A stretch of DNA of 64,000 nucleotides, from the NCBI RefSeq assembly GCF_044901685.1, contig NZ_JBJDPS010000024.1, forward strand, positions 5,148 through 69,147. Reading direction: 5' to 3'. A program made the position numbers and the translations under genes. Below, piece by piece: positions 34,210 to 43,567 of the stretch (the first letter of the stretch is position 1; each line of letters starts with the position of its first letter). The notes under the pieces are model-generated. The model saw nothing but the letters and a program-made list of their open reading frames with translations, was not told the origin of the DNA and searched no databases. This stretch comes from Micromonospora_G sp044901685. Lineage in GTDB: Bacteria > Actinomycetota > Actinomycetes > Mycobacteriales > Micromonosporaceae.

Positions 34210-35000
34210 TTCGCTCGGCCCGGGGCGTCGGGGTCCCCTGCGTCGTTGCCCGCGCTGCCGACGTTCGCGGCCTCCGCCGCGGCGCTCTCGACGGCCTGGG
34301 CGAACACCGCCGTCGGCTGGGCCCCGGCGACGGGGTGGCCGTTGATCAGGAAGGAGGGCGTGGACGTGGCGCCGATCCCGTAGGCCTGCTCGCGGTCCTC
34401 ACCGACCGCTTCGGTGGCCGCCGGACTGTCGGCGTCGCGGGCGAAGCGGTCGAGGTCCGCTACGCCCGCCTGCTGGGCGAGGGCCCTGAGCCGGGCCTTG
34501 CCGAAGCCCTTCTCCTTGGCGCCCTCGGCGTAGGCGGCCCGGTGGAAGGCCCAGAACCGGTCCTGCTGCCCGGCCGCCCAGGACGCGCGGGCCGCCGCCT
34601 CGGACGCCTCGCCGAAGATCGGGAAGTTGCGCCACTCGATCCGCAGGGTGCCGTCGTCGACGTACCTCTCGACCAGTTCGGGTTCGGTGTCCCGGGCGAA
34701 CTTCCCGCAGTAGCCGCACCGGAAGTCGGCGTACTCGATGAGGACGACGGGGGCGTCGGCGCGTCCCCGGGCCAGCTTGTCGCCGGCGTCGCGGCGGGCC
34801 AGGCCGGCCAGTTCGCGGTAGACGTCGGAGTCGGCCCCCGCTGTCGTACGGACGGCCGGGGTGTCCGCACCGGAGCTTTCGGGGGCTGTCGCCCGGTAGG
34901 AGACGAAGCCGAGCACTCCGGCGGCTAGAGCGACGGCGAGGCCGAGGAACAGCGGCTTCTTCGCACTCGACGAGGTGCGGTCGGGTGGGGGCACGGGCAT
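34206..35000 (-). CDS. DsbA-family membrane-anchored thioredoxin-fold protein
   Basis: The 264-residue protein has one N-terminal membrane helix (FLGLAVALAAGVLGFVSY, about 18-36). An extracellular DsbA-like domain follows with the active site FRCGYCGKF (C95, C98). The cis-proline loop GATSTPSFLINGHPV is about 110 residues later. It probably handles disulphides in secreted proteins and is kept in its redox state by the coupled CcdA-like protein. ATG 35000 is chosen because upstream frame residues are charged and non-conserved. Confidence 0.9.
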   Translation of the reverse strand: MPVPPPDRTSSSAKKPLFLGLAVALAAGVLGFVSYRATAPESSGADTPAVRTTAGADSDVYRELAGLARRDAGDKLARGRADAPVVLIEYADFRCGYCGKFARDTEPELVERYVDDGTLRIEWRNFPIFGEASEAAARASWAAGQQDRFWAFHRAAYAEGAKEKGFGKARLRALAQQAGVADLDRFARDADSPAATEAVGEDREQAYGIGATSTPSFLINGHPVAGAQPTAVFAQAVESAAAEAANVGSAGNDAGDPDAPGRAK

Positions 35001-35260
35001 GCGGCACTCCGGGCGGTGCGTGCGTGTGGGATCTGCGGGACGGGGGGCAGGGGAGGCGGGCTGCCCGTCCGTACCCCTGGCACGGACGGCTCGGCGGGTG
35101 CGGCTGTCGGGCAACGGGTGATCAGCTGCCCGGAATAGTACGCCGTGTGACCGCCTCGCAGCACTCCGTGACCGATGGCGGCGAGTGCGGCCCGCCGTGA
35201 CACGGCCCGCGCGAAATGCGTTCGCCACTCCTCGCGCCCGGGTGAGATCCTGGGGTCCGT

Positions 35261-38200
35261 ATGTCTACTTCCTTCGCCGATCTCCAGTCCCAGCTCGGGC
35301 AGCTCTCGCTCCGCGACGCGAACCGGCTCGGCCGTCGTCTCGAGGGTGCCCGCCGCATCCGCAAGCCCGAGGCAAGGCAGTCCGTCCTGGACGAGATCGC
35401 CGCCGAGGCCGGAAAGGCATCCGAACGGCTGGCGGGACGCGCCGCGCGGATGCCCGCCCTGTCGTACCCGGAACAACTCCCGGTCAGCCAGAAGAAGGAC
35501 GAGATCCTGGAGGCGATACGCGACCACCAGGTCGTGATCGTCGCGGGCGAGACCGGCTCCGGCAAGACCACGCAGATCCCCAAGATCTGCATGGAGCTGG
35601 GGCGCGGCGTCCGGGGCATGATCGGGCACACCCAGCCCCGCAGGATCGCGGCCCGCACGGTCGCCGAACGCGTGGCGGACGAGCTGAAGACCCCGCTCGG
35701 CGAGGCCGTCGGCTGGAAAGTGCGCTTCACCGACCAGGTCAACCCGGACGCGACCTTCGTGAAGCTGATGACGGACGGCATCCTGCTGGCCGAGATCCAG
35801 ACGGACCGTGAGCTCCTCGCCTACGACACGATCATCATCGACGAGGCCCACGAGCGGTCGCTGAACATCGACTTCCTGCTGGGCTACCTCGCCCGGCTGC
35901 TGCCCAGGCGCCCCGATCTGAAGGTCGTCATCACCTCGGCGACCATCGACCCGGAGCGCTTCGCGAAGCACTTCGGCCAGGCGCCGATCGTCGAGGTCAG
36001 CGGGCGGACCTATCCCGTGGAGGTCCGCTACCGCCCCCTCCTGGAGGGGGTCGACGGGGACACGGAGGACTCCGACCGGGACCAGATCACCGCGATCTGC
36101 GACGCGGTCGACGAGCTGGCGGGCGAGGCCCACGGCGACGTCCTGGTCTTCCTCTCCGGCGAGCGCGAGATCCGGGACACCGCGGACGCGCTGAACAAGC
36201 GCAACCTCAGACACACCGAGGTGCTCCCCCTCTACGCGCGCCTGTCCCACGCCGAGCAGAACCGCGTGTTCCAGCGCCCCCCCAACGGCATCTCCCGCCG
36301 GATCGTCCTGGCGACGAACGTCGCCGAGACCTCACTGACCGTCCCCGGCATCAAGTACGTGATCGACCCGGGCAACGCGCGCATCTCCCGCTACAGCCAC
36401 CGCACCAAGGTCCAGCGGCTCCCGATCGAGCGGATCTCGCAGGCCAGCGCCAACCAGCGCAAGGGCCGCTGCGGCCGTACGTCGGACGGCATCTGCATCC
36501 GGCTGTACTCCGAGGACGACTTCCTGACCCGTCCGGAGTTCACCGATCCCGAGATCCTGCGGACCAACCTCGCCTCCGTCATCCTCCAGATGACCGCGGC
36601 CGGCCTCGGCGAGATCGAGAAGTTCCCCTTCATCGACCCGCCGGACCACCGCAACATCCGCGACGGCGTGCAGCTGCTCCAGGAACTGGGCGCGCTCGAA
36701 CAGGGCGAGAAGTCCCCGGAGGGCAAGAAGGGGCAACGGCTCACCCCGCTGGGCCGCAAGCTCTCGCAGCTGCCCGTCGACCCGCGCCTGGCCCGCATGG
36801 TCATCGAGGCCGACCGCAACGGCTGCGCCCGTGAGGTCATGGTCATCGCCGCCGCGCTCTCCATCCAGGACCCGCGCGAGCGGCCGTCGGAGAAGCAGAC
36901 CCAGGCCGACCAGAACCACGCGCGCTTCAAGGACGAGACGTCCGACTTCCTGGCGTACCTGAACCTCTGGCGCTACATCCGCGAGCAGCAGAAGGAGCGC
37001 GGCTCGTCCTCGTTCCGCCGGATGTGCAAGCAGGAGTACCTGAACTTCCTTCGCATCCGGGAGTGGCAGGACATCTACACGCAGCTGCGTACGGTCGCCA
37101 AGCAGATGGGCATCGCCGTCGAGGAGCCCAAGGACGACGAGGGCGTCCCGGAGCAGGCGGTGCACACCTCCCTGCTGGCCGGACTCCTGTCGCACATCGG
37201 GCTGAAGGACACCGAGAAGAACGAGTACATCGGTGCCCGCAGCGCCAAGTTCGCGATCTTCCCGGGCTCCGCGCTGTTCAAGAAGCAGCCCCGCTTCGTG
37301 ATGTCGGCCGAGCTGGTCGAGACGTCCCGGCTGTGGGCGCGGGTCAACGCGAAGGTCGAGCCGGAGTGGATCGAGCCGGTCGCCCAGCACCTGCTGAAGC
37401 GCACCTACAGCGAGCCGCACTGGGAGAAGGACCAGGCGGCGGTCATGGCGTACGAGCGGGTCACGCTCTACGGGGTACCGATCGTCGCCCAGCGCAAGAT
37501 CAATTTCGGCCGTATCGACCAGGAGGCGTCCCGCGATCTGTTCATCCGCAACGCCTTGGTCGAGGGGGACTGGCGCACACACCACCAGTTCTTCCAGGAC
37601 AACCGCAAACTGCTCGGCGAGGTCGAGGAGTTGGAGCACCGCGCCCGGCGCCGCGACATCCTCGTGGACGACGAGACGCTCTTCGACTTCTACGACCGGC
37701 GGATCCCGGAGCACATCGTCTCCGGCGCCCACTTCGACTCCTGGTGGAAGCACAAGCGCCGCGACGAGCCCGACGCGCTCGACTTCGAGCGCTCGATGCT
37801 CATCAACGAGAAGGCCGGGGCCGTCACCAAGGACGACTACCCGGACTCCTGGCGGCAGGGGAAGCTCAAGTTCCGGGTGACCTACCAGTTCGAGCCGGGC
37901 GCGGACGCCGACGGTGTGACGGTCCACATCCCGCTCCAGGTGCTCAACCAGGTCACCTCCGAGGGCTTCGACTGGCAGATCCCGGGCCTGCGCGAGGACG
38001 TCGTCACCGAGCTGATCCGCTCGCTGCCCAAGCCGATCCGCCGGCACTACGTCCCGGCGCCGAACTACGCCGCGAAGTTCCTGGACCGGGCCGTCCCGCT
38101 CCAGGAGCCCCTGCCGCTCACGCTGGCCCGTGAGCTCAAGCGGATGGTCGGTGTACCGGTCACGGCCGACGACTTCGACCTGTCCCGGGTCCCGGACCAC

Positions 38201-39223
38201 CTGAAGATCACCTTCCGGATCACCGACGAGCGGCGCCGCAAGGTCGCCGAGGACAAGGACCTGGAGGCGCTGAAGGTCCGGCTGCGCCCGAAGGCCCGTC
38301 AGGCCCTCTCCCAGGCCGCGGCGGCGACGGCCGGGCCCTCGGGCGAGTCCGTCGAGCGCTCGGGCCTCACGGACTGGACGATCGGCACGCTGGACAAGGT
38401 CTTCGAGGCCCGGAGGGCCGGCCAGCCGGTGAAGGCCTACCCGGCCCTCGTCGACCAGGGCGGGACGGTCGCCGTACGGCTCTTCGACACCGTGGCCGAG
38501 CAGCAGCAGGCGATGTGGCGCGGCACCCGGAAGCTGATCCTGCTCAACATCCCGGTGAACCCGGCCAAGTTCGCCTCGGACAAACTCACCAACCAGCAGA
38601 AGCTGGCGCTGTCCCGTAACCCGCACGGCTCGATCCAGGCGCTCTTCGACGACTGCGCGACGGCGGCCGCCGACCGGCTGATCGCCGCGCACGGCGGCCC
38701 GGCCTGGGACGAGGCGTCCTTCCGCGGGCTGTACGACAAGGTGCGGGCGGACCTCGTGGACCTGACCGTCCGCACGATCGGGCAGGTGCAGCAGATCCTG
38801 GCCGCCTGGCAGGCCTGCGAACGCCGGCTGAAGTCCACGAACAGCCTGGTCCTGATCGACAACGTGACGGACGTACGCGATCACCTCGCCCGCCTCGTGC
38901 CCCCGGGGTTCGTCACCATGACCGGGCTGCGCAGGCTGCCCGACCTGATGCGCTACCTCGTCGCCGAGGACCGCCGGCTCCAGCAGATGCCGACGAACGT
39001 CCAGCGCGACACCACGCGGATGGAGAAGGTCCACGAGATGCAGGACGAGTACGCCTGGCTGCTGGAGCAGTTGCCGCAGGGCCGTCCCGTTCCGCAGGAG
39101 GTCCTGGACATCAGGTGGATGATCGAGGAGTTGCGGGTGAGCTACTTCGCCCACGCGCTGGGCACCGCGCAGCCCGTGTCCGACAAGCGGATCGTGAAGG
39201 CGATCGACGCGGCGGCGCCGTGA
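35261..39223 (+). CDS. hrpA: DEAH-box RNA helicase HrpA
   Basis: At 1320 residues this is full length for the bacterial HrpA family. Motif I GETGSGKTTQIPK is at about 97-109, DEAHERS at about 194-200, SATIDPERF after it, and motif VI QRKGRCGRTSDGI at about 398. The HA2/OB region and the long C-terminal domain (DUF3418) complete the architecture. HrpA acts on mRNA or stalled ribosomes in the cytoplasm. The gene is monocistronic, with the second tRNA-Asp gene beginning 113 bases after its stop. Confidence 0.95.
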   Translation: MSTSFADLQSQLGQLSLRDANRLGRRLEGARRIRKPEARQSVLDEIAAEAGKASERLAGRAARMPALSYPEQLPVSQKKDEILEAIRDHQVVIVAGETGSGKTTQIPKICMELGRGVRGMIGHTQPRRIAARTVAERVADELKTPLGEAVGWKVRFTDQVNPDATFVKLMTDGILLAEIQTDRELLAYDTIIIDEAHERSLNIDFLLGYLARLLPRRPDLKVVITSATIDPERFAKHFGQAPIVEVSGRTYPVEVRYRPLLEGVDGDTEDSDRDQITAICDAVDELAGEAHGDVLVFLSGEREIRDTADALNKRNLRHTEVLPLYARLSHAEQNRVFQRPPNGISRRIVLATNVAETSLTVPGIKYVIDPGNARISRYSHRTKVQRLPIERISQASANQRKGRCGRTSDGICIRLYSEDDFLTRPEFTDPEILRTNLASVILQMTAAGLGEIEKFPFIDPPDHRNIRDGVQLLQELGALEQGEKSPEGKKGQRLTPLGRKLSQLPVDPRLARMVIEADRNGCAREVMVIAAALSIQDPRERPSEKQTQADQNHARFKDETSDFLAYLNLWRYIREQQKERGSSSFRRMCKQEYLNFLRIREWQDIYTQLRTVAKQMGIAVEEPKDDEGVPEQAVHTSLLAGLLSHIGLKDTEKNEYIGARSAKFAIFPGSALFKKQPRFVMSAELVETSRLWARVNAKVEPEWIEPVAQHLLKRTYSEPHWEKDQAAVMAYERVTLYGVPIVAQRKINFGRIDQEASRDLFIRNALVEGDWRTHHQFFQDNRKLLGEVEELEHRARRRDILVDDETLFDFYDRRIPEHIVSGAHFDSWWKHKRRDEPDALDFERSMLINEKAGAVTKDDYPDSWRQGKLKFRVTYQFEPGADADGVTVHIPLQVLNQVTSEGFDWQIPGLREDVVTELIRSLPKPIRRHYVPAPNYAAKFLDRAVPLQEPLPLTLARELKRMVGVPVTADDFDLSRVPDHLKITFRITDERRRKVAEDKDLEALKVRLRPKARQALSQAAAATAGPSGESVERSGLTDWTIGTLDKVFEARRAGQPVKAYPALVDQGGTVAVRLFDTVAEQQQAMWRGTRKLILLNIPVNPAKFASDKLTNQQKLALSRNPHGSIQALFDDCATAAADRLIAAHGGPAWDEASFRGLYDKVRADLVDLTVRTIGQVQQILAAWQACERRLKSTNSLVLIDNVTDVRDHLARLVPPGFVTMTGLRRLPDLMRYLVAEDRRLQQMPTNVQRDTTRMEKVHEMQDEYAWLLEQLPQGRPVPQEVLDIRWMIEELRVSYFAHALGTAQPVSDKRIVKAIDAAAP

Positions 39224-39265
39224 GGGCACCTGGCGCGTCGTGACGGCGCCCGCACCGTGGGTGAG

Positions 39266-39294
39266 TTCGACCTGGCCCCGCGACCTCCTGTAGT
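39266..39294 (+). promoter_or_regulatory. Predicted promoter of the second tRNA-Asp gene
   Basis: TTCGAC (39266-39271) and TGTAGT (39289-39294) are separated by 17 bases, 43 bases before the tRNA. Confidence 0.55.
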
Positions 39295-39336
39295 GTCTGT
39301 CTTCGCAGCAAGCCGCAAGGCAAGCGGCGAAAACCT

Positions 39337-39411
39337 GGTCCTGTGGAGCAGTTTGGAGTGCTCGCCACCCTGTCAAGGTGGAGGCCGCGGGTTCAAATCC
39401 CGTCAGGACCG
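39337..39411 (+). tRNA. tRNA-Asp (GUC), copy 2
   Basis: It is base-for-base identical with 33152-33226. A solitary gene with its own predicted promoter and terminator. Confidence 0.95.
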
Positions 39412-39419
39412 CAGTAGAC

Positions 39420-39450
39420 GAAAGCCCGGATCCCCTGGATCCGGGCTTTC
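39420..39450 (+). terminator. Hairpin terminator of tRNA-Asp copy 2
   Basis: A 14-bp perfect stem (GAAAGCCCGGATCC) with a 3-base loop ends in CTTTC, eight bases after the tRNA. Confidence 0.85.
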
Positions 39451-39551
39451 GTGCGTCTTGACGCCGGGACCGGTCGCGGGTAACCCCGTAGGACGGAGTC
39501 CGTCCTCGTTCCACCCGACAGGGCGGCCGGGTCCACCGGGAGGCCGCACGC

Positions 39552-39899
39552 ATGTCTGCGCCCACGGCAAGGCACGAGACCCGCGCGCTGCTGCGCGCCC
39601 ATCTGGCGGCGGCGTCCGGCTACCGCCACCTCACCCGGCACTGCCCGATCTGCCACCGCCTCCTGCGGCTCGCCATGGAGCCCCTGACGGCCCCACAGGA
39701 ACTCCCGGCACTCCGGGAACCCGGCAACTCACCCGAGGCACGGAACGCCCCGGAGGCGGCCGGTGACGGCCACGGAAGGGGTACCGAGGAGGGGAGCGGC
39801 CCGGCCGGCACCCCGACCGAGGACGGGAACGTCCGCGCGGAGCCCGACCGGGACCGCCACGCGACCCGCCCCGGCGGCGAAGGCCCTCCCGCGGCATGA
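39552..39899 (+). CDS. Small DUF6274-like protein with a CxxC motif
   Basis: The 115-residue protein has an ordered N-terminal 45 residues, HETRALLRAHLAAASGYRHL followed by HCPICHRLLRLAMEP. The CPIC pair and nearby histidines could bind zinc. The remainder is a disordered Gly/Pro/Glu-rich tail that looks lineage-specific. From memory the core matches DUF6274 proteins found beside bldC in Streptomyces. The function is unknown. Confidence 0.7.
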   Translation: MSAPTARHETRALLRAHLAAASGYRHLTRHCPICHRLLRLAMEPLTAPQELPALREPGNSPEARNAPEAAGDGHGRGTEEGSGPAGTPTEDGNVRAEPDRDRHATRPGGEGPPAA

Positions 39900-40266
39900 C
39901 GGTCCGTCGCGGCCGAGGACGTTCCCGCGGTGGCGCGCCCGCAGTTGGCAAGGGCACGCCGATGTGACGGGAGTCACTTAATCCGTTTTGCCGAAGGGGT
40001 ACTTTACGCACTTCCTACAACTGGCGAATTTAATATGTGCAATTGCACTGCCCGTGAAGTACATCCCGGACCGTTCAGCACGAGCTGCCCCACGACGTCC
40101 GGGACCCGGGCGAACAGGCCCGAACAGTCCCGCCCACAGTCGCACTCGGGCCCGCGCAAACCGACTCGTCGGCCGGTTCGGGCATCCACCACGACCGTTC
40201 GGAGCCCGCCGCACTCCGGCAACGACCGGCCCGGACTCGCTCCCGCGAACCTTTCGGGAAACAAAA
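39900..40266. other. Intergenic region with an unusually AT-rich island
   Basis: No gene is assigned. About 39970-40065 is markedly AT-rich for this genome. It contains TGACGGGAGTCA, the 12-base palindrome GTGCAATTGCAC (40037-40048) and two AATT tetramers ten bases apart. A minus-strand frame could encode a 28-residue peptide (MYFTGSAIAHIKFASCRKCV onward), but no clear ribosome-binding site is seen. It may be a regulator-binding region or a small-RNA gene. Confidence 0.5.
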
Positions 40267-40300
40267 GATCGCGCTGGACCCGGCGGAGTCCAGCGCGATC
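40267..40300 (-). terminator. Intrinsic terminator of bldC
   Basis: A perfect 13-bp stem (GATCGCGCTGGAC) with an 8-base loop is followed, on the minus strand, by TTTTGTTT. It has a true U-tract, which is uncommon in Streptomyces. Confidence 0.88.
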
Positions 40301-40435
40301 GAACGACGAATCCTGTAAGTGTCACAGGCACGGCGCCCGTTGGGGCAGGCGCCCGTCGTGTGGAGCTATGAGTGGGATCACCGGGGGTTGGGGGACCCGA
40401 CGGTGCCCTGTTGTGGCTGCGGCGACAGGGGTGTG

Positions 40436-40642
40436 TCAGGCCTCACTGCGCTGCTGCGGAATACCCGCAAGCAGTGCGCGGACCTCTGCCTCGCGGTACC
40501 GACGATGTCCACCGAGCGTGCGGATGGACGTGAGCTTGCCGGCCTTTGCCCACCGTGTGACCGTCTTCGGGTCCACGCGGAACATCGTGGCAACCTCAGC
40601 CGGGGTCAGCAGCGGCTCGGCATCAGGGGTGCGAGCGGTCAT
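40436..40642 (-). CDS. bldC: Developmental regulator BldC (MerR-like DNA-binding domain)
   Basis: The 68-residue protein consists of a single MerR-type winged helix-turn-helix, LLTPAEVATMFRVDPKTVTR then WAKAGKLTSIRTLGGHRRYR, without an effector domain. This matches Streptomyces BldC, which holds back entry into development and binds head-to-tail on direct repeats. GAGGAGG lies seven bases before the ATG. An 8-bp inverted repeat just upstream (40659-40680) overlaps the region where translation or transcription could be controlled. A U-tract terminator follows. Confidence 0.97.
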   Translation of the reverse strand: MTARTPDAEPLLTPAEVATMFRVDPKTVTRWAKAGKLTSIRTLGGHRRYREAEVRALLAGIPQQRSEA

Positions 40643-41301
40643 GAGCGGCCTCCTCGGGAGAACCGAACAACCTCGGTTCTTTCCTCTAAATTCTGCACCT
40701 TGACCCGCGTTGCCCGAAATGGCGGACGCGGGCCGAGTCGGTTATAGGACGAACGGCTTGTCCTCGGCACTACAACTACACCATCCGTCCAGCCACGTCG
40801 GCCAAACCGATGGAATTGCCCTCCCAGGTGTTCATCAGCGACGGAAGCCGATGGACCATGCCATAGCGGACAGTCACACCCCAGTGACGATCAGTCACAG
40901 GACAACCAGGAGTCGTCAGAAGTCGTCAGACCCCCCATAGCGTGCAATGCAGAGCATTGCGCACACACTTGGGCGAACAGAGCCCTCCCCGGACTCCTTG
41001 TCCTATTTTGGCATGAGGAGTAGGGAAGGGCGCAAGGGCCCCGTAAGTGCTGTCCGTCACGCTTGAGGCAAAGGCCCGGTTCAGGACGTAGGTCCCGGCC
41101 CCGAAGGAGTGACCCTTCACCTCACCTGTCACACGCATCACGGCGCGTACAGGTTCACGGACCCTCGGATCACCTCACCGCATCCCCGTTCACCTCCGCC
41201 GCACTCCTGGCGCCCCCGGATGTCGGACACCTCACGCGATGTCTATTCCCTTACCTAAGCTCCTCTATGCGGCGGTGCGTTGGGATTAACACCGCTTCGG
41301 G
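40643..41301. promoter_or_regulatory. Repeat-rich control region upstream of bldC
   Basis: This 659-base stretch holds no supported gene but much short-range order. AGAACCGA-ACAACC-TCGGTTCT is an 8-bp inverted repeat at 40659-40680. A TATAAC-like -10 lies at about 40740. A BldD-like site, AGTGA-N7-TCAC, is at 40883-40898, with CAGTCACA at both 40871-40878 and 40892-40899. A tandem pair of AGTCGTCAGA is at 40911-40930. GCAATGC-AGA-GCATTGC is at 40944-40960. The rest is more AT-rich than average. Confidence 0.65.
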
Positions 41302-42177
41302 CTAGTTGAAGGATTGTAGGTCGCGAACCGCCCGCCAGCGGTCGGCGAGACGCCCGTACGCGACACCCGCCGCGTCGTTGTCCCCGGCCCGCAGCGCCGC
41401 GATGCCCTCGGCCACGTCCGCGGCCGACCGGTCACCGGCGAGCTGTTCAGCGCTCAGCGCGTGCACCAGACCGCCGTAGTCCAGCTCGACCAGGCCACGC
41501 GGATGGAACTCCTCCAGCCAGCGCCCCACATCGACGAGCCCCTCGGTGAGCGGGCCCTCGTCGACCGTCTCCCGCAGTGTCCGCAACGCCCTCGCGAGCC
41601 GGCGGCGGGCCTGCACCATCGGGGTGCGGTAGCGCAACAGGGGCCGCACCCCGCCGGCGCCCGCAGCGACGTACTCGCGCTCCTCGTCGTCGAACAGCAC
41701 GAACCAGCGCACCGGCACGTGCCACACCGTCGTCCGGATCCAGGGACGGGCGTCCGGGTTCCGCTCCGCCCAGCGCTCGTAGTCCGAGGCGGCCTGGCCC
41801 CGCACCACCGGGGGCAGCACCGCGTCCAGCACTGTGGCCGGAAACAGACCCCCCAGTTCACTCAGGGCCATCCAGCCACGCATCCGGGTCCGCCACGGAC
41901 AGACGCAGACCTCCCCGTCGAGGACCGAGACGAAGGCGTCCCCGCTCTCGTGCACCCGCACCGGCACCGGCGGCGTGGAGACCAGGTCCGCCAGCGAGCG
42001 GCGCAGTTCGTCCTGTGCCGTCGGGAGCTCGGAGCGCTGCGCGTAGCGCGCCCAATGGCTGCGTTCGGGCTCCCCGAAAGCCGCGAGCGGCTCGTACACC
42101 CGCAGATAGGACGTGTATGGGACGAGCACCGAAGACACCACCGACATGCGGTAAATCGTGTCACGCCCGTACTCCAC
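41302..42177 (-). CDS. Conserved Streptomyces protein of unknown function (next to bldC)
   Basis: The 291-residue soluble protein has no signal or membrane helix. Recognisable blocks are VLVPYTSYLRVYEPLAAFGE near the start, GEVCVCPWRTRMRGWMALSE, WIRTTVWHVPVRWFVLFDDE and RTPMVQARRRLARALRTLRE. It is rich in Trp and Arg. From memory it matches SCO4090-like proteins with no known role. The GTG at 42177 or the ATG at 42147 (MSVVSSVL) could be the start; neither has a strong ribosome-binding site. It is divergent from valine dehydrogenase. Confidence 0.75.
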   Translation of the reverse strand: MEYGRDTIYRMSVVSSVLVPYTSYLRVYEPLAAFGEPERSHWARYAQRSELPTAQDELRRSLADLVSTPPVPVRVHESGDAFVSVLDGEVCVCPWRTRMRGWMALSELGGLFPATVLDAVLPPVVRGQAASDYERWAERNPDARPWIRTTVWHVPVRWFVLFDDEEREYVAAGAGGVRPLLRYRTPMVQARRRLARALRTLRETVDEGPLTEGLVDVGRWLEEFHPRGLVELDYGGLVHALSAEQLAGDRSAADVAEGIAALRAGDNDAAGVAYGRLADRWRAVRDLQSFN

Positions 42178-42324
42178 CAGGGGGTGATCCCGCGCACCGG
42201 AACAGATCCGCGTGTTCCGAGGACTTACGCTCTTGCCCAGTCGGACCGGCCGGTGCCGGTCCGTCCGGGACCCTCCCCACCTTCAGGAGGGTCTTCCGCC
42301 GCTTCGTACTTGGGAGTCACCACA

Positions 42325-43416
42325 GTGACCGATGTGACCGGCGTACCTGTAGACGTGCTGCGCACCCTCTTCCGCTCGGAACAGGGTGGCCACGAGCAAG
42401 TCGTGATCTGCCAGGACCGCGCCACCGGCCTCAAGGCCGTCATCGCCCTCCACTCGACCGCCCTGGGCCCCGCCCTCGGCGGCACCCGCTTCTACCCGTA
42501 CGCCTCCGAGGAGGAGGCCGTCGCGGACGCGCTGAACCTGTCGCGCGGCATGTCGTACAAGAACGCCATGGCCGGCCTCGACCACGGCGGCGGCAAGGCC
42601 GTGATCATCGGCGACCCGGAGCTGATCAAGTCCGAGGGACTGCTCCTGGCCTTCGGCCGGTTCGTGGCCTCGCTCGGCGGGCGCTACGTGACCGCCTGCG
42701 ACGTCGGCACCTACGTCGCGGACATGGACGTCGTCGCCAGGGAATGCCGCTGGACCACCGGCCGGTCCCCGGAGAACGGCGGGGCGGGCGACTCCTCGGT
42801 CCTCACCGCGTTCGGCGTCTTCCAGGGCATGCGGGCCTCCGCCCAGCACCTGTGGGGCGACCCCACGCTGCGCGGCCGGAAGGTCGGCGTCGCCGGGGTC
42901 GGCAAGGTCGGCCGCCACCTCGTCGCGCACCTGCTCAGCGACGGTGCCGAGGTCGTCGTGACCGACGTGCGCGAGGAGTCCGTACGCGCCATCACCGACC
43001 TGCACCCCGAGGTCACCGTGGCCGCGGACACGGCCGCGCTGATCCGCACCGAGGGCCTCGACGTCTACGCCCCGTGCGCACTGGGCGGCGCGCTCAACGA
43101 CGAGAGCGTCCCCGTCCTCACGGCGAAGGTGGTGTGCGGAGCGGCCAACAACCAGCTGGCCCACCCGGGCGTGGAGAAGGATCTCGCCGACCGTTCGGTC
43201 CTGTACGCACCCGACTACGTCGTGAACGCCGGTGGTGTGATCCAGGTCGCGGACGAGCTCTACGGTTTCGACTTCGACCGGTGCAAGGCGAAGGCGACGA
43301 AGATCTTCGACACCACGCTGGCCATATTCGCACGTGCGAAGGCGGATGGAATCCCTCCGGCCGCGGCGGCGGACCGGATCGCCGAGCAGCGCATGGCCGA
43401 GGCGGCCCGCCGCTGA
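42325..43416 (+). CDS. vdh: Valine (branched-chain amino acid) dehydrogenase
   Basis: This 363-residue NAD-dependent enzyme deaminates valine, leucine and isoleucine to 2-oxo acids. In Streptomyces these feed fatty-acid starter units and polyketide building blocks. The catalytic lysines are K79 (MSYKNAMAG) and K91 (DHGGGKAVI). The Rossmann motif is GVAGVGKVGRHL (about 180-191). Its closest match by family knowledge is Streptomyces Vdh, as opposed to Bacillus leucine dehydrogenase. GGGAG is eight bases before GTG 42325. The gene is monocistronic, with a hairpin terminator. Confidence 0.93.
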   Translation: MTDVTGVPVDVLRTLFRSEQGGHEQVVICQDRATGLKAVIALHSTALGPALGGTRFYPYASEEEAVADALNLSRGMSYKNAMAGLDHGGGKAVIIGDPELIKSEGLLLAFGRFVASLGGRYVTACDVGTYVADMDVVARECRWTTGRSPENGGAGDSSVLTAFGVFQGMRASAQHLWGDPTLRGRKVGVAGVGKVGRHLVAHLLSDGAEVVVTDVREESVRAITDLHPEVTVAADTAALIRTEGLDVYAPCALGGALNDESVPVLTAKVVCGAANNQLAHPGVEKDLADRSVLYAPDYVVNAGGVIQVADELYGFDFDRCKAKATKIFDTTLAIFARAKADGIPPAAAADRIAEQRMAEAARR

Positions 43417-43435
43417 CGTACGGCGGGGCGTCGAG

Positions 43436-43475
43436 CCTCCGTCACCGGGCGCGGTCCGGATCCCGGTGACGGAGG
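43436..43475 (+). terminator. Hairpin terminator of vdh
   Basis: A 14-bp perfect inverted repeat (CCTCCGTCACCGGG) with a 12-base loop begins 20 bases after the stop codon. Confidence 0.75.
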
Positions 43476-43567
43476 CGTCGTACGGCTGGGGGCGGCCGGC
43501 GGGCCCCGGGGAGACAAGACTCACTCCGGTCGGCGGGTCGGCCGCCCACAAGAGGTTAAAATCGGGT

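Noticed and set aside
36332..39565. 1077-codon minus-strand ORF opposite hrpA
   Set aside because: Antisense shadow of a long GC-rich gene; the product is Leu/Val/Arg-rich without motifs, and it crosses a tRNA gene.
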